Shown here one piece after another: positions 1 to 6,382 of a stretch of DNA of 7,301 nt. The position numbers were made by a program, and so were the translations under genes. Within the stretch, counting starts at the first letter, position 1. Each line of letters opens with the position of its first letter. The stretch lies in the NCBI GenBank assembly GCA_022564535.1, contig JADFLD010000094.1, positions 1-7,301 of the forward strand, in the 5' to 3' direction. The DNA is from Gemmatimonadota bacterium. Lineage in GTDB: Bacteria > Gemmatimonadota > Gemmatimonadetes > Longimicrobiales > UBA6960. The notes below the pieces were generated by a model, which did not search any database, had not been told where the DNA came from, and saw only the letters and a list, made by a program, of their open reading frames with translations.

Positions 1-567
1 CTGTTCTACACAACTTTGGAATTGAAGCCCGAGAAACTGGCCTCCAGCACATCGGAGATTTTTCTCGGCATCCAGATTCAATGTGCCCAATGTCACGATC
101 ATCCGTTCGACAAGTGGAAGCAAAAGGACTTCTGGGGATACGCCGCGTTCTTCGCCCGGCTGCAGCGTCCCACCGGACAGCAGCGTGTGGCGTTTCAAGT
201 GGTCGAAGGGACCGCAGGCGAGGTCAAACTTCCTGACAGCGACGAAGTTGTGCCTCCCAAGTTTCTCGACGGAAAAGAGCTGCCCGCCGACAGCGGCATC
301 GCCCGCCGGGTGCAACTGGCCGACTGGATGACCTCCCCCGACAATCCCTACTTCGCCCGCGCGGCCGTCAACCACGCGTGGTCGCTGTTGTTCGGTTATG
401 GGCTGGTCGATCCGGTCGATCGCGCCATCTTGGATCGCGATCCCCACGAGCGTCGCCATGACGCTCTTCGTCACCGAGCGCACATCGGCGAGCGTATCCA
501 CGGTCCACCCACCGTAGTAGCGTTCGTACGCCAGCCGACCCCCGCGCACGACCACGAGGCTTCGTAG
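1..567 (+). CDS. DUF1549/DUF1553 (planctomycete cytochrome-like) protein fragment, chimeric 3' end
   Basis: The frame is already open at base 1, so the N-terminal part lies outside the window. It encodes the end of a DUF1549 domain, with a CxxCH heme-type motif (CAQCHDHPFDKW, bases 82-117). The start of a DUF1553 domain follows (RRVQLADWMTSPDNPYFARA, then NHAWSLLFGYGLVDPVD up to base 420). Proteins of this pair are usually 700-1100 residues, mostly secreted, abundant in Planctomycetota and Verrucomicrobiota, and of poorly known function. After the codon at 418-420 the expected DUF1553 continuation is lost. The remaining 48 codons to the TAG at 565-567 are arginine/histidine-rich and are the antisense reading of a serine hydrolase gene, so they are not genuine protein. 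The first 120 bases are about 48% GC, lower than the genes to the right. Family assignment is confident for 1-420. The tail is an artefact of the junction, whether biological or from assembly. Confidence 0.8.
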   Translation: MFYTTLELKPEKLASSTSEIFLGIQIQCAQCHDHPFDKWKQKDFWGYAAFFARLQRPTGQQRVAFQVVEGTAGEVKLPDSDEVVPPKFLDGKELPADSGIARRVQLADWMTSPDNPYFARAAVNHAWSLLFGYGLVDPVDRAILDRDPHERRHDALRHRAHIGERIHGPPTVVAFVRQPTPAHDHEAS

Positions 568-759
568 CCTCTCGATGCTGCTCCCGATCTCCCCGGCGGC
601 GAAGAGTGCGTTTTCGTCCAGTCCGACACTCTCCGGTGTCGCCTGAACCCAGGGTGTCGCAAGATCGATCGCTCCGGCTGGCGGCACGCCGACGGGGTCG
701 CCGTCGCAGGCGACCAACCCTCCAGCGAGGACCACGAGCACGAGCAGTCTCACGTCCAT
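397..759 (-). CDS. Beta-lactamase-family serine hydrolase lipoprotein, N-terminal fragment
   Basis: The ATG at 759 opens a lipoprotein signal peptide (MDVRLLVLVVLAGGLVAC). The lipobox is LVAC and the lipidated residue is Cys18, so the protein should be exported and membrane-anchored. A serine hydrolase (class C beta-lactamase / 6-aminohexanoate-dimer hydrolase type) N-terminus follows: PESVGLDENAL at 42-52, LVVVRGGRLAYERYYGG at 68-84, and the catalytic SxxK motif S95-V-T-K98 inside RSVTKSVMATLVGIAIQDGA. Homology ends at about residue 121 (DQPI), near base 397. The family is normally about 350-450 residues, so the Tyr-x-Asn and C-terminal motifs are missing. The frame stays open from there to base 1, antisense to the DUF1553 fragment, with no stop. 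The start has only a weak GAGAG-like Shine-Dalgarno. The substrate is unknown (ester, amide or beta-lactam). It is transcribed divergently from the thioredoxin-like gene. Confidence 0.75.
400..420. other. Junction between two unrelated gene fragments
   Basis: Read on the + strand these 21 bases encode GLVDPVD, a conserved DUF1553 motif. Read on the minus strand they encode IDRIDQP, which fits the segment after the SxxK helix in beta-lactamase-family serine hydrolases. Left of this block only the DUF1553 reading makes sense, and right of it only the serine hydrolase reading does. The breakpoint therefore lies in or beside this block. Both genes are cut at their 3' ends. The block could be microhomology used in a deletion, or a shared k-mer that led an assembler to join two genomes. 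Confidence 0.75.
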
Positions 760-884
760 ACTCTCGGTTGACGCCACAGCTCTCTCCAGGCGAATTCGAG
801 GAGTCGCAATCACGCCTCCCCATACGCCGATTCAGGGTCTGCGATTTCTGGACGTCCAGCATTCCGCTGGCAACCCGTTCGGAT

Positions 885-913
885 TTGGCGGTCGAGAGGC
901 GACGTTTTACGAT
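885..913 (+). promoter_or_regulatory. Possible sigma70-type promoter for the thioredoxin-like gene
   Basis: TTGGCG (885-890) and TACGAT (908-913) are separated by exactly 17 bases, each matching the consensus at 4 of 6 positions. They lie in the 174-base divergent gap between the lipoprotein and the thioredoxin-like gene. Transcription would begin around 920, leaving almost no leader before the Shine-Dalgarno at 922. That, plus the chance of such matches, keeps this weak. Nothing else recognisable was seen in 760-924. Confidence 0.25.
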
Positions 914-921
914 ACCACTTC

Positions 922-928
922 AAGGTGG
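922..928 (+). promoter_or_regulatory. Shine-Dalgarno AAGGTGG deciding the GTG 934 start
   Basis: AAGGTGG lies 5 bases before the GTG at 934 and differs from AAGGAGG by one base. It overlaps the other candidate GTG at 925, which would leave that start without a usable site. I therefore prefer 934. Confidence 0.5.
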
Positions 929-933
929 ACTGG

Positions 934-1452
934 GTGAACAAGGAACGCTTCGAGAACGCTTTGACCTTTGGGCAGTATCTGGATACGGTGGATAAGAACC
1001 GGGAGTTGTGGCACGGGGTCCACGAACGGGTGCGGCTTCCCGAGGAAATGGTCTCCGATGCGCGTGCGCTGTCCGGAGACTGGCACCTCGTTGCATTGTC
1101 CGAGGATTGGTGCGGTGATGCCGTGAATACGCTCCCTGTCATCGCACGGCTGGCCGAAGAAGTGGGTTGGGATCTTCGCGTTCTGCCGCGGGACGACAAC
1201 CTCGACCTCATGGACGGCCACCTCACGAACGGGCGCAGTCGCTCGATCCCGGTCGTGATCGTGTACGACGGGGACTTCAACGAGGTTGGCTGGTGGGGTC
1301 CGCGGCCGGACGAGATCCAGGCGTGGGTGATGGGCGAGGGTCTCGCGATGCCGTCGCCGGAGCGCTACAAGGTCATTCGTCGCTGGTACGCGAAGGATCG
1401 TGGGAGGACGACGCTCGAGGAGCTTCTCGGGATCGTCGCGGCCGGGGTGTGA
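934..1452 (+). CDS. Thioredoxin-family protein with single active-site cysteine (WCGDA)
   Basis: This 172-residue cytoplasmic protein (GTG start) has no signal peptide or membrane segment. A thioredoxin fold is indicated by the beta strand and active-site turn HLVALSEDWCGDAVNTLPVI (residues 51-70), with Cys60, and the cis-proline loop SIPVVIVYDGD (104-114, cis-Pro106). The pattern EDWCGDA resembles the Thioredoxin_9 group (PF14595), in which the second cysteine of CxxC is replaced. Here Ala63 stands at that position, and Cys60 is the only cysteine in the whole protein. It cannot form an intramolecular disulfide. A monothiol reductase, a bacillithiol/glutathione-dependent role or a non-redox role are all possible. 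An alternative start is GTG 925 (3 residues longer). It is followed after 22 bases by the membrane protein gene, so the two may be cotranscribed. The fold is confident, the function is not. Confidence 0.85.
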   Translation: MNKERFENALTFGQYLDTVDKNRELWHGVHERVRLPEEMVSDARALSGDWHLVALSEDWCGDAVNTLPVIARLAEEVGWDLRVLPRDDNLDLMDGHLTNGRSRSIPVVIVYDGDFNEVGWWGPRPDEIQAWVMGEGLAMPSPERYKVIRRWYAKDRGRTTLEELLGIVAAGV

Positions 1453-1474
1453 CCGACTCCGAATCTGTCTCGAC

Positions 1475-2944
1475 GTGACGACCCGCCGCCTCGGATTTTT
1501 CTGCCTCGCGTTCGGGTCCGGGTTCGCCGTTCTCACGATCGAGATCGCCGGCGCCCGCTTGATCGCGCCGGTCTTTGGCCTGTCGGCGGTGCCGTGGACG
1601 GCCGTCATCGGCGTCATCCTCACCGCGCTCGCCGTGGGCAGTCATGTCGGTGGGCGGTTGGCCGACGCGGGACGGGTGCCGCTCTCTCGCGTCTTGATCG
1701 CCGCTGGACTCACGGGGGCGCTTCCGGTGGTAGGAACGGAGCTGCCGTGGATCGCTCGTGAACTGTTCGGCTTCGTTCCCGGCGCCGTGCTCAGCGCGCT
1801 CATACTCTTCGCCCCACCCGTGCTTTGCCTGGGCGCCGTCGTGCCCTATCTCGTTCAAGCCGATGCCGAAAGCCTCGAGACCGTCGGGAGGAGGGCCGGA
1901 GACATGAGTGCTGCGGCAACGGCGGGATCCATCCTCGGTTCGTTCTTGACGGGCTTTGTCTTGCTTCCCGCCATGCCGTTGCCTCTCCTCCTGGGTGTCA
2001 CCGCGGGAGGGCTGCTCGCCATGGCGGCCGCCTCGGCCCGAATGCTCGGCGGCCCGATCGGCGCGGGGAGACTCGTTGTTGCCGCGATCGGGCTCGGTGC
2101 CCTCGGCCTCGCCGCGTCGACGAGGGCGGCGGATACCCTGCACGCCGAGCAGACGCTCTATGCCTCGGTGAAGGTCACCGAGCGGGAGTGGGCGAATGGG
2201 CGCCTGGTTCGTGAACTGTGGCAGAACGGCGGGTCTTCGTCCGCAGAGTATGTAGACACCGGAGAGCCGGCCCACGTGTATGCGCGGGCGAGCTTGGACT
2301 TGCTAGAGCCGCTCATGGATCGCGTGGACGCCATCCTCGTGCTGGGGGGTGCCGCGCTCACCCTCCCCGTCGCTTTCGAGGCGCGTCGTCCCGAGGCCTC
2401 GATCGATGTCGTCGAGATCGATCGGGCTGTGACCCGTCTGGCGACCGAATACTTCGCGTACGGTCGGGTCGAGCGTCCCCGCATCCGAGTCATTCATGAG
2501 GACGCGCGCGTCTTCCTCAGGGCAAGCGGAAGAGCGTACGACATCGTTTATCTCGACGTGTTCGACAATTTGCTGACGGTGCCCTGGACGATGGTCACGG
2601 CCGAGGCGCTACGGGACATGGCGACCCGCCTAGAGCCGAACGGCGTCTTCGTCGCGAACGTCCTCTCGCCTCAAGAGGGTCCTGGAACCGCTTTCTTGGA
2701 GCGATTTAGGGCGACACTGGAAACGGTCTTCGTCGAGTCGCGCGTGTACCTCACCGACGCCGATGCGGACCCCGGGGCGACGCAGAACATGATCGTGCTC
2801 GCGGCCAACGACGCGTCGGCGTTGCCTGACGTGTCTTGGACCGAGGCCGCGATCGAGTCCAGCGGCCGGCCGCTGACCGACTTGTGGGCGCCGGTCGAGT
2901 ATCTTCAGGCGAAGGTCTTCGTTCAGGGTTTTCGCTGGAACTGA
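1475..2944 (+). CDS. Membrane-anchored spermidine-synthase-like protein (fused transporter-like/methyltransferase-fold)
   Basis: I chose the GTG at 1475 (489 residues) because it places the start directly before the first membrane helix. Upstream in-frame codons overlap the previous gene and read as low-complexity arginine/serine. About seven hydrophobic segments lie near residues 6-28, 40-64, 70-88, 98-126, 145-167, 169-190 and 197-216. They include EIAGARLIAPVFG and AVGSHVGGRLAD, typical of the membrane half of fused spermidine-synthase-like proteins. The C-terminal half has a Rossmann-type nucleotide-binding domain: LGGAALTLP at 290-298 (motif I), DVVEID at 311-316 with acidic Glu314, HEDAR at 341-345, and YDIVYLDVFD at 355-364. 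The fold is that of SAM/decarboxylated-SAM-using aminopropyltransferases. The glycine-rich loop is GGAA rather than the usual GGG, so polyamine synthesis is unproven and the true substrate is unknown. The Shine-Dalgarno is poor. It lies between the thioredoxin-like and dCMP deaminase genes on the same strand. Confidence 0.85.
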   Translation: MTTRRLGFFCLAFGSGFAVLTIEIAGARLIAPVFGLSAVPWTAVIGVILTALAVGSHVGGRLADAGRVPLSRVLIAAGLTGALPVVGTELPWIARELFGFVPGAVLSALILFAPPVLCLGAVVPYLVQADAESLETVGRRAGDMSAAATAGSILGSFLTGFVLLPAMPLPLLLGVTAGGLLAMAAASARMLGGPIGAGRLVVAAIGLGALGLAASTRAADTLHAEQTLYASVKVTEREWANGRLVRELWQNGGSSSAEYVDTGEPAHVYARASLDLLEPLMDRVDAILVLGGAALTLPVAFEARRPEASIDVVEIDRAVTRLATEYFAYGRVERPRIRVIHEDARVFLRASGRAYDIVYLDVFDNLLTVPWTMVTAEALRDMATRLEPNGVFVANVLSPQEGPGTAFLERFRATLETVFVESRVYLTDADADPGATQNMIVLAANDASALPDVSWTEAAIESSGRPLTDLWAPVEYLQAKVFVQGFRWN

Positions 2945-2987
2945 TGCGACGATCATCTGTTCGTTCAGGGATTCCCCAAAGGCTGTC

Positions 2988-2992
2988 GGAGG
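2988..2992 (+). promoter_or_regulatory. Strong Shine-Dalgarno GGAGG for the deaminase gene
   Basis: GGAGG with a 7-base spacer precedes the ATG at 3000. It is the best ribosome binding site in the window and fixes the start, including the unusual N-terminal extension of the deaminase. Confidence 0.75.
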
Positions 2993-2999
2993 CGACCCG

Positions 3000-3521
3000 A
3001 TGTCGCTGAGCTACAAGGACGGCGTTCCCGAAAACGTGCACCCGCTCAATGTCGTGGAAGCGTCGGTCGCAGCCGCTGGACGGCTCGATGACGTGAGCCG
3101 ACCGCCTCTCTTCGAAGTCTACATGCGCATGGCGGAGGAGCTCGCGAAGCGGTCCACGTGTGCGCGACTCCAAGTCGGCACCGTCATCACCGACGCCAAC
3201 CTCGAGAACGTCGTAGCCATCGGATACAACGGGAACGTGCGCGGATTTCCGAACCGCTGTGACTCCACAGAGGTGGGCAAATGCGGGTGCATCCACTCCG
3301 AGATGAACGCCCTGGTGAAATCCCCAGGGCAGCTGCGCGACAAGGTCGCGTTCATTACGGCCAGCCCCTGTGTGATGTGCGCGAAGCTCATGGTTCAGGC
3401 CAACGTCGCGCACGTATTCTTCCGCGAGACGTACCGAAGTCAGGCCGGCCTCGAAGTCCTCGTCGAGGCTGGAGTGCCCGCCGTGCACTACACGCGCTGG
3501 AAGGACGCCTGGCGCGACTGA
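3000..3521 (+). CDS. dCMP deaminase family protein (ComEB-like)
   Basis: This 173-residue zinc-dependent deaminase probably converts dCMP to dUMP, feeding dTMP synthesis in the cytosol. Visible motifs are RSTCARLQVGTVI (51-63), AIGYNGNVRGFP (73-84), the catalytic HSE (His99, Glu101) and PCVMC (Cys124, Cys127), which supply the zinc ligands and the proton-shuttling glutamate. Cys54 and Cys87, and Cys95/Cys97 just before HSE, match the places where dCMP deaminases of the phage T4 type hold a second, structural zinc; that site is inferred here. About 36 residues precede the core, longer than many bacterial ComEB proteins, and the strong ribosome binding site supports that start. The family also includes competence protein ComEB and other CMP/dCMP-type deaminases, so exact substrate is likely but unproven. 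It follows the membrane protein by 55 bases, and 97 bases separate it from the aminotransferase. Confidence 0.88.
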   Translation: MSLSYKDGVPENVHPLNVVEASVAAAGRLDDVSRPPLFEVYMRMAEELAKRSTCARLQVGTVITDANLENVVAIGYNGNVRGFPNRCDSTEVGKCGCIHSEMNALVKSPGQLRDKVAFITASPCVMCAKLMVQANVAHVFFRETYRSQAGLEVLVEAGVPAVHYTRWKDAWRD

Positions 3522-3618
3522 CACTGGGAAACATATGTCGCTTGGGTAGCTTCCCGGCACCTTCTCGCGCCACGCACAACCGTAGGCACCGGAACCCGCA
3601 ACGACCGGTGATCGACCT
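3522..3618. other. Intergenic gap between deaminase and aminotransferase genes
   Basis: This 97-base gap is the largest within the + strand run, so a promoter for the aminotransferase-serA pair may sit here. I see only an 8-base palindrome, ACATATGT, near 3530-3537. There is no convincing -35/-10 pair, terminator hairpin or riboswitch-like structure. Confidence 0.35.
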
Positions 3619-4731
3619 TTGAATCAGAGTTCTTCCCGAGCAACGCAGCTGCCCTACGGCCGCTTCTTCCTTCCGGGTCCGACCGAGGTCCACCCCGACG
3701 TTCTCCAGGCGCAGACCCGTGCCATGATCAGCCACCGCGGCGCCGCCAGTCAGGCGTTCATGCGGGAACTGCAGGCCGGACTCGCGAAGGTGTTTCTGAC
3801 GGAGCGCCCCGTCTTCATCTCGACGTCCTCCGCGACTGGACTCATGGAGGCTGCGGTTCGAAACGCCGGGCGGACGCGTATTCTCTCGCTGGTGAACGGG
3901 GCGTTCAGCAAGCGGTTCGCCGATATCGCCCGATCGTGCGGTCTCGACGTCGACGAAGTCGAGATTCCGTGGGGTGAGGCACACGATCCGGCCGACGTAG
4001 CCAAACGGCTTCGCGAGCGCTCGTACGACGCCGTCACGATGGCCCATTCGGAGACCTCGACCGGGGTCCTCAACGACGTGCAAAGCCTGGCATCGGTCGT
4101 GCGCGAACATGAGGACACGATGGTGCTCGTCGACTCCGTATCAGGATTTGGTGCGGCTGAGTTGCGCCCGGACGAGTGGGGCATCGACTTCCTCCTCACG
4201 GGGTCGCAGAAGGCGTTCGCGCTGCCGCCCGGCCTGGCGTTCGGCGTCGCGTCGGAACGCATGATGGATCGCGCCGCGGGCGTGTCGAATCGAGGCTACT
4301 ACTTCGATCTGCAGATCTTTGCGAAAAACCACGACAAGAACCAGTCACCGACGACGCCGGCGATCTCTCTTCTCTTCGCGCTGGAAGTCCAGCTCCAGAG
4401 AATGCTGAACGAGGGAATGGATACGCGGTGGGCCAGACACACGGCGATGGCTGAAAGGACGTGGGCTTGGGTCGACCAGATGCGTGACTCCGGCCGCAAT
4501 CTCGGGATCGTCGCGCCGGAGGGGTACCGTTCGCCTGCGGTCACGGCCATTTCTACGCCCGACGGGATCACCGGACCGGAGGTCACGAGTGGCGTCGCCG
4601 AACGGGCTTGGCTGGTCGGCGGCGGGTATGGGAAGCTCAAGGAGCGCACGTTCCGCGTCGGCCACATGGGCGACCACACACTCGCGCAGGTCGAGGGCCT
4701 GCTCGACGTTCTCACCGAGGTGCTCCAATGA
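3619..4731 (+). CDS. Class V PLP aminotransferase, probable phosphoserine or alanine/serine-glyoxylate aminotransferase
   Basis: This is a 370-residue fold-type I PLP enzyme. The signature N-terminus RFFLPGPTEVHPDVL (15-29) with ISHRG (37-41) marks the alanine-glyoxylate / serine-pyruvate aminotransferase group. Further motifs are HSETSTG (143-149), VDSVSGFG with PLP-pyridine Asp172 (171-178), the Schiff-base lysine Lys198 in TGSQKAFALPPG, TPAIS (246-250) and the carboxylate-binding Arg346 in FRVGHMGD. The TTG at 3619 is the only usual start codon between the in-frame stop at 3583 and the conserved N-terminus; its Shine-Dalgarno is poor. The gene overlaps serA by 4 bases (ATGA). That coupling argues that it transaminates 3-phosphohydroxypyruvate to phosphoserine in place of SerC, as class V enzymes of this group do in several phyla. 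Glyoxylate-linked activity remains possible. The family is confident; the phosphoserine role is an inference from context. Confidence 0.87.
   Translation: MNQSSSRATQLPYGRFFLPGPTEVHPDVLQAQTRAMISHRGAASQAFMRELQAGLAKVFLTERPVFISTSSATGLMEAAVRNAGRTRILSLVNGAFSKRFADIARSCGLDVDEVEIPWGEAHDPADVAKRLRERSYDAVTMAHSETSTGVLNDVQSLASVVREHEDTMVLVDSVSGFGAAELRPDEWGIDFLLTGSQKAFALPPGLAFGVASERMMDRAAGVSNRGYYFDLQIFAKNHDKNQSPTTPAISLLFALEVQLQRMLNEGMDTRWARHTAMAERTWAWVDQMRDSGRNLGIVAPEGYRSPAVTAISTPDGITGPEVTSGVAERAWLVGGGYGKLKERTFRVGHMGDHTLAQVEGLLDVLTEVLQ
4717..4722 (+). promoter_or_regulatory. Internal Shine-Dalgarno GAGGTG for serA
   Basis: GAGGTG lies inside the end of the aminotransferase gene, 5 bases before the serA ATG at 4728. 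With the ATGA overlap it points to coupled translation of the two enzymes. Confidence 0.6.
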
Positions 4732-6329
4732 ACGGGGAACGCTTTACGGTCCTCGTGACCGACAAGGTCCTGGACTCGGGGCTCGAACCGCTGCGCGCCG
4801 ATGACCGATTCGACGTCGTGAAGATCGACGACTCGACGGATCCCGCGTTCGCGGACGCGCTTTCCACTGCGCACGGGCTGATCGTAAGAAGCGCCACCAA
4901 GGTCGGCGCCGAGATGCTTGCGACGGCTACTGCGTTACGTGTCGTGGGTCGCGCGGGCGTCGGTGTGGACAACATCGATCTCGCGGCCGCCACCGAACGG
5001 GGCATCGCGGTCCTCAACGCTCCGGCAGGCAATACGGTCTCCGCGGCGGAGCTTACCCTCGCCCTCATTCTCTCGATGGTTCGGTGCGTGGCGGAGGCGG
5101 ACGCCTCGATACGGGCCGGGGAATGGGCTCGATCGCGTTTCAAGGGTGCGGAGCTTCGGGGGCGCACGCTCGGCCTCGTGGGTGCGGGCCGCATCGGAGG
5201 TGAGGTCGCGAAGCGGTGTCGGGCGTTTGGCATGAACGTCGTTGCGTACGACCCCTATCTCACCGACGAACGGGCGGCGGAGATCCACGCGGAGAGGGCG
5301 GAGCTGCACGACGTGCTCGAGCGCGCCGACGTCGTGTCGTTGCACGTGCCTCTGACCGACACGACCAGGGGTATGATCGCCGCCGCGGAGCTCGCACGCA
5401 TGAAGAAGGGTTCCTTCCTCGTGAACGTCGCCCGTGGGGGCATCGTCGACGAGGCCGCACTCGCGGCCGCTCTGGAGTCGGGCCACCTCGCGGGTGCCGC
5501 GCTCGATGTATTCGCGAACGAGCCCCTCGAGGAAGGGTCCGCTCTCAGGCGCGCTCCGAATCTCGTTCTCACGCCCCACCTGGGGGCTTCCACGCAGGAG
5601 GCACAGGAGCTCGTCGCGACCGAGATCGCGGAGGCCGTGCGTGCGGCTCTGGCCGAGGGCGATCTTTCCCGCGCGCTCAACGCGCCCGCGATCGGTGGCG
5701 ACACCGTGAAGGCGCTGGGCCCCCTCTTCCGACTCGGCGAGGCGCTTGGACACCTTGCCCGCGCGCTGGCCCCGGGCGGTGTCTACGAGGTCGAGGTGCG
5801 GTACGCCGGCGATTCCGATGAGGCGCTCGAGCCCCTGACCGCCTACGTCTTGGTGGGCCTGCTCCGTGACGTACTCGGGGCAGATCAGGTCAACTTCGTG
5901 AGCGCGGGCCACCTGGCACGGCAGCGCGGCATCGGCGTGGCCAGGACGCGCCTCTCCCAGCACGAGGACTACACCGAGTACGTCGAGATCGTGGTGCGCG
6001 CCGACGGAGACGACCTTCAGCTGGCTGGAGCGCTTCTCGGCGACGTGCATCCCCGCATCGTGCGCATCGCCGACTATCATGTGGACGTCGTGCCGTCCGG
6101 TACGCTCATCGTGCTCAAGAACCACGACGTGCCCGGCGTGATCGGACGCGTTGGCACCATTCTCGGGGACCACTCGATCAACATCGCGGGATACCACCAG
6201 GCCCGGCTTTCGAAGGGGGGTGACGCTCTGGCCGCGATTGCGGTCGACGGCGAGGTCGACGGCGGTGTGCGTGCCACCTTGCTCGAGCTCCCCGAGGTGT
6301 CCAGCGCGGTGGTTGTAAGGCTAGGATAG
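4728..6329 (+). CDS. serA: D-3-phosphoglycerate dehydrogenase
   Basis: PGDH oxidises 3-phosphoglycerate to 3-phosphohydroxypyruvate with NAD+, the first step of serine synthesis, in the cytosol. The 533-residue length matches the long (type I) form: catalytic/NAD domains at about 1-320, an intervening (ASB-like) domain at about 325-450, and a C-terminal ACT domain at about 458-533 (KNHDVPGVIGRVGTIL, then INIAGYHQARL). Visible sites are VGRAGVGVDNID (73-84), the Rossmann loop GAGRIG (152-157), Asp175 in AYDPY for NAD preference, Arg236 in NVARGGIVDE, Glu265 in NEP, and catalytic His284 in TPHLGAST. All catalytic residues are present. The ACT domain suggests feedback inhibition by serine, which the sequence cannot prove. 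The ATG at 4728 overlaps the aminotransferase stop and has a good Shine-Dalgarno at 4717. The TAG stop is followed by a strong palindrome. Assignment is very secure. Confidence 0.96.
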   Translation: MNGERFTVLVTDKVLDSGLEPLRADDRFDVVKIDDSTDPAFADALSTAHGLIVRSATKVGAEMLATATALRVVGRAGVGVDNIDLAAATERGIAVLNAPAGNTVSAAELTLALILSMVRCVAEADASIRAGEWARSRFKGAELRGRTLGLVGAGRIGGEVAKRCRAFGMNVVAYDPYLTDERAAEIHAERAELHDVLERADVVSLHVPLTDTTRGMIAAAELARMKKGSFLVNVARGGIVDEAALAAALESGHLAGAALDVFANEPLEEGSALRRAPNLVLTPHLGASTQEAQELVATEIAEAVRAALAEGDLSRALNAPAIGGDTVKALGPLFRLGEALGHLARALAPGGVYEVEVRYAGDSDEALEPLTAYVLVGLLRDVLGADQVNFVSAGHLARQRGIGVARTRLSQHEDYTEYVEIVVRADGDDLQLAGALLGDVHPRIVRIADYHVDVVPSGTLIVLKNHDVPGVIGRVGTILGDHSINIAGYHQARLSKGGDALAAIAVDGEVDGGVRATLLELPEVSSAVVVRLG

Positions 6330-6334
6330 TAGCT

Positions 6335-6352
6335 GGGTCGCGCGCGCGACCC
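6335..6352. repeat. Perfect 18-bp palindrome downstream of serA
   Basis: GGGTCGCGCGCGCGACCC is a perfect inverted repeat beginning 5 bases after the serA stop codon. As RNA it can fold into a 7-bp GC-only-but-one stem with a GCGC loop. No U-tract follows (the next bases are TCCACCCC), so it is not a classic intrinsic terminator. It could slow transcription, protect the 3' end of the serA mRNA, or be an operator for the EF-hand gene 31 bases further on. Confidence 0.7.
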
Positions 6353-6382
6353 TCCACCCCTCCGCCCTTCAGTAGAGATACG

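Noticed and set aside
82..96. CxxCH as evidence of a true multi-heme cytochrome
   Set aside because: The motif is a fixed part of the DUF1549 family and only one is present; no other heme sites or cytochrome fold are visible.
432..443. Perfect palindrome GGATCGCGATCC
   Set aside because: It lies within the serine hydrolase codons, encoding the conserved helix after SxxK, and has no partner copies; most likely chance.
368..862. Minus-strand frame of 164 codons over the junction region
   Set aside because: It is arginine-rich shadow reading; the genuine minus-strand coding frame here is the one starting at 759 with a lipoprotein signal and SVTK motif.
907..1623. Minus-strand open frame of 238 codons
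   Set aside because: Antisense to the thioredoxin-like gene, whose + strand reading has a clear fold; the minus reading has no motif.
1373..2275. Minus-strand open frame of 300 codons
   Set aside because: Antisense to the membrane protein and thioredoxin-like genes; low-complexity Arg/Gly/Glu composition with no domain.
4935..6197. Long minus-strand open frame of 420 codons antisense to serA
   Set aside because: It mirrors serA exactly, is rich in Arg/His/Val with no recognisable motif, and arises from the GC-rich codon use of the true gene.
3619..6329. Possible novel defence or mobile system in the window
   Set aside because: No nuclease, transposase, integrase, reverse transcriptase, repeat array or phage gene was seen; the genes are housekeeping or single accessory families.
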